This document shows, in pieces, positions 7,101 to 7,290 of a stretch of 7,290 nt of DNA. A program made the position numbers and the translations under genes. The stretch comes from Chloroflexia bacterium (lineage in GTDB: Bacteria > Chloroflexota > Chloroflexia > QHBQ01 > JADMIH01). The notes beneath the pieces were generated by a model. The model was not told where the DNA came from. It ran no database searches and saw only the letters and a list, made by a program, of their open reading frames with translations. Positions within the stretch are counted from its first letter, which is position 1; each line of letters opens with the position of its first letter. The stretch lies in assembly GCA_025927935.1 (NCBI GenBank), contig JAICKM010000350.1, positions 1 to 7,290 on the forward strand, written 5' to 3'.

Positions 7101-7290
7101 CCTCGGCGGCGATGGTGGCGTTGATCAGGTCGGGCGGCAGTTGTTCGATGCCCAGGTAGGTCCGCTTGCCCAGCGTCGGGTCGCTGATCTCATAGAGCAG
7201 GCCGCCGTGGCGGTCGTAGATCTTGGTGCTCTGGAACTCGGTGGGGTGCAGGCTGGTGACGGAGGGCAGGCCGTCGGTGAAGTAGGACCA
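4180..7290 (-). CDS. Class A penicillin-binding protein with C-terminal Ig-like domains (5' partial)
   Basis: A bifunctional peptidoglycan synthase that polymerises lipid II and cross-links stem peptides outside the membrane. The window holds 1036 C-terminal residues; the start and membrane anchor lie beyond the right edge. An apparent GTG start at 7074 is internal, because the frame stays open and carries the glycosyltransferase motif. Numbering from the edge, the GT51 domain shows EDASFRENAG with catalytic Glu63 (the usual His is Asn) and GASTITMQL. The transpeptidase domain shows the nucleophile Ser338 in SAFK, SLN at 397-399 and KTGT at 530-533. All six cysteines cluster at 617-704, followed by a Pro/Thr-rich linker (about 706-750). 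Three beta-rich Ig-like modules follow (about 751-841, 849-935, 949-1030), with a PTPTATPRP linker before the third. Modules two and three share a (V/D)FYVD(N/G) motif. Ig tails of this style are common in Chloroflexota PBPs and may bind wall or surface polymers. Stop TAG at 4182-4180. Confidence 0.95.
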   Translation of the reverse strand, partial: WSYFTDGLPSVTSLHPTEFQSTKIYDRHGGLLYEISDPTLGKRTYLGIEQLPPDLINATIAAEDASFRENAGVDLQSILRAVYINLSGQGSSGASTITMQLVRGAMLPEKDEPTFRRKVREAILANRVSETYSKDKILEIYLNDIYYGAQAYGVSAASQVYYGVAAKDLDLAQAAMLAGLPQAPSYYDPHTNYREAKIRQEYVLDQMVKSGYITQAEATKAAAEDVHPVPTVAEAGPSQAPHFVNYVRALLDNMYGPDMVNRGGLRVFTTIDLGFQELARRTAAAQIDALKNDQASNAAVVAINPRTGEIMAMLGSIDYANPDYGQVNVAVAPLQPGSAFKPFTYVTAFEKGYTPASMLPDIPLQFDGGANQPPYAPKDYDLQWRGPVSIRTALANSLNVPAVEMLREVGIPDVLQTARAMGITSLNQDPSAYGLSLTLGGANVSLLDMTSAYGTFANRGVHMPAVALLEVRDGAGNILYHFDPDKAKAVTAVTPQQAYLITDILSDNKARTPLFGADSAMKLSRPAAAKTGTTENYRDSWILGYTPDLVTGVWVGNNNGQPMAKVAGARGAGPIWHNFMEGVFADPELEKMLLQPDEAGPPINFPEPPGLHRVAVCAVSGMLPSAADTDLVNELFIAGTEPKQECDLHKMYKICLAQSTPMLANEDCPPQFVIDRPYLVLPPIYNDWAATQPKTLFPPTAICCFPTPVPTEPPTPDIQETPVPGLVPPIQIPNPVPRITPVRDDDLPGGVVNITAPRSGAGVGGQVTITGNAAATNFDYYTVEYGAGAAPANWVAINGQTTVSVRDGVLAIWNTNGLPEGPYTLRLTVANHQQQRRQYLVQVSIERTPLKVQLTAPTAGQPFLSGNQVALAATVNGPKDLAGVEFYVDNVRIAVDYDAPYQATWTATGGDHTLEAVAYSATGRRATSEPVQISVADPPTPTATPRPSFTILYPQDQASVNASTMNVLVAAGPGSGITRVDFYVDGWNVSTAQGQDTFQIQWQAIPGRHLIMAIGYNAGGTEVARTQVTVYTNPGP

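Overview
This is a GC-rich bacterial window, most likely from Chloroflexota. That placement rests on the class A penicillin-binding protein, which carries a Pro/Thr linker and C-terminal Ig-like modules of a style common in that phylum; it is an inference, since no rRNA or other phylogenetic marker is present. Three protein genes account for most of the sequence, and all three share GC-rich third codon positions, so none looks newly acquired by composition.

Positions 1-763 are non-coding and clearly AT-richer than the rest. They hold a three-unit, 52-bp-period tandem array with a palindromic core (198-348), a good extended -10 promoter (582-590) and a structured leader. The leader precedes a plus-strand gene (764-1819) for a RecA-fold P-loop ATPase of the phage-type AAA_24/Sak4-like kind. 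That gene converges with htpG on the minus strand, and a perfect 15-bp hairpin (1850-1883) separates them as a probable bidirectional terminator.

On the minus strand, a class A PBP (GT51 plus transpeptidase, start beyond the right edge, stop at 4180) is followed after 167 bp by htpG (4012-1982), the bacterial Hsp90. The gap contains a second array with the same palindromic core as the first but a 45-bp period. The unit nearest the PBP stop is degenerate and contains the -35 element of a good sigma70-type promoter for htpG. The two intact units would then be transcribed into the htpG 5' leader, where a repeat-borne CTCCT is complementary to the htpG ribosome binding site.

The three genes do not form one pathway: they are cell-wall synthesis, protein folding and probable DNA recombination/repair. 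The most distinctive feature is the dispersed palindromic repeat, found on both sides of the window with two different periods and apparently built into the htpG control region. No complete new defence or mobile system is visible.
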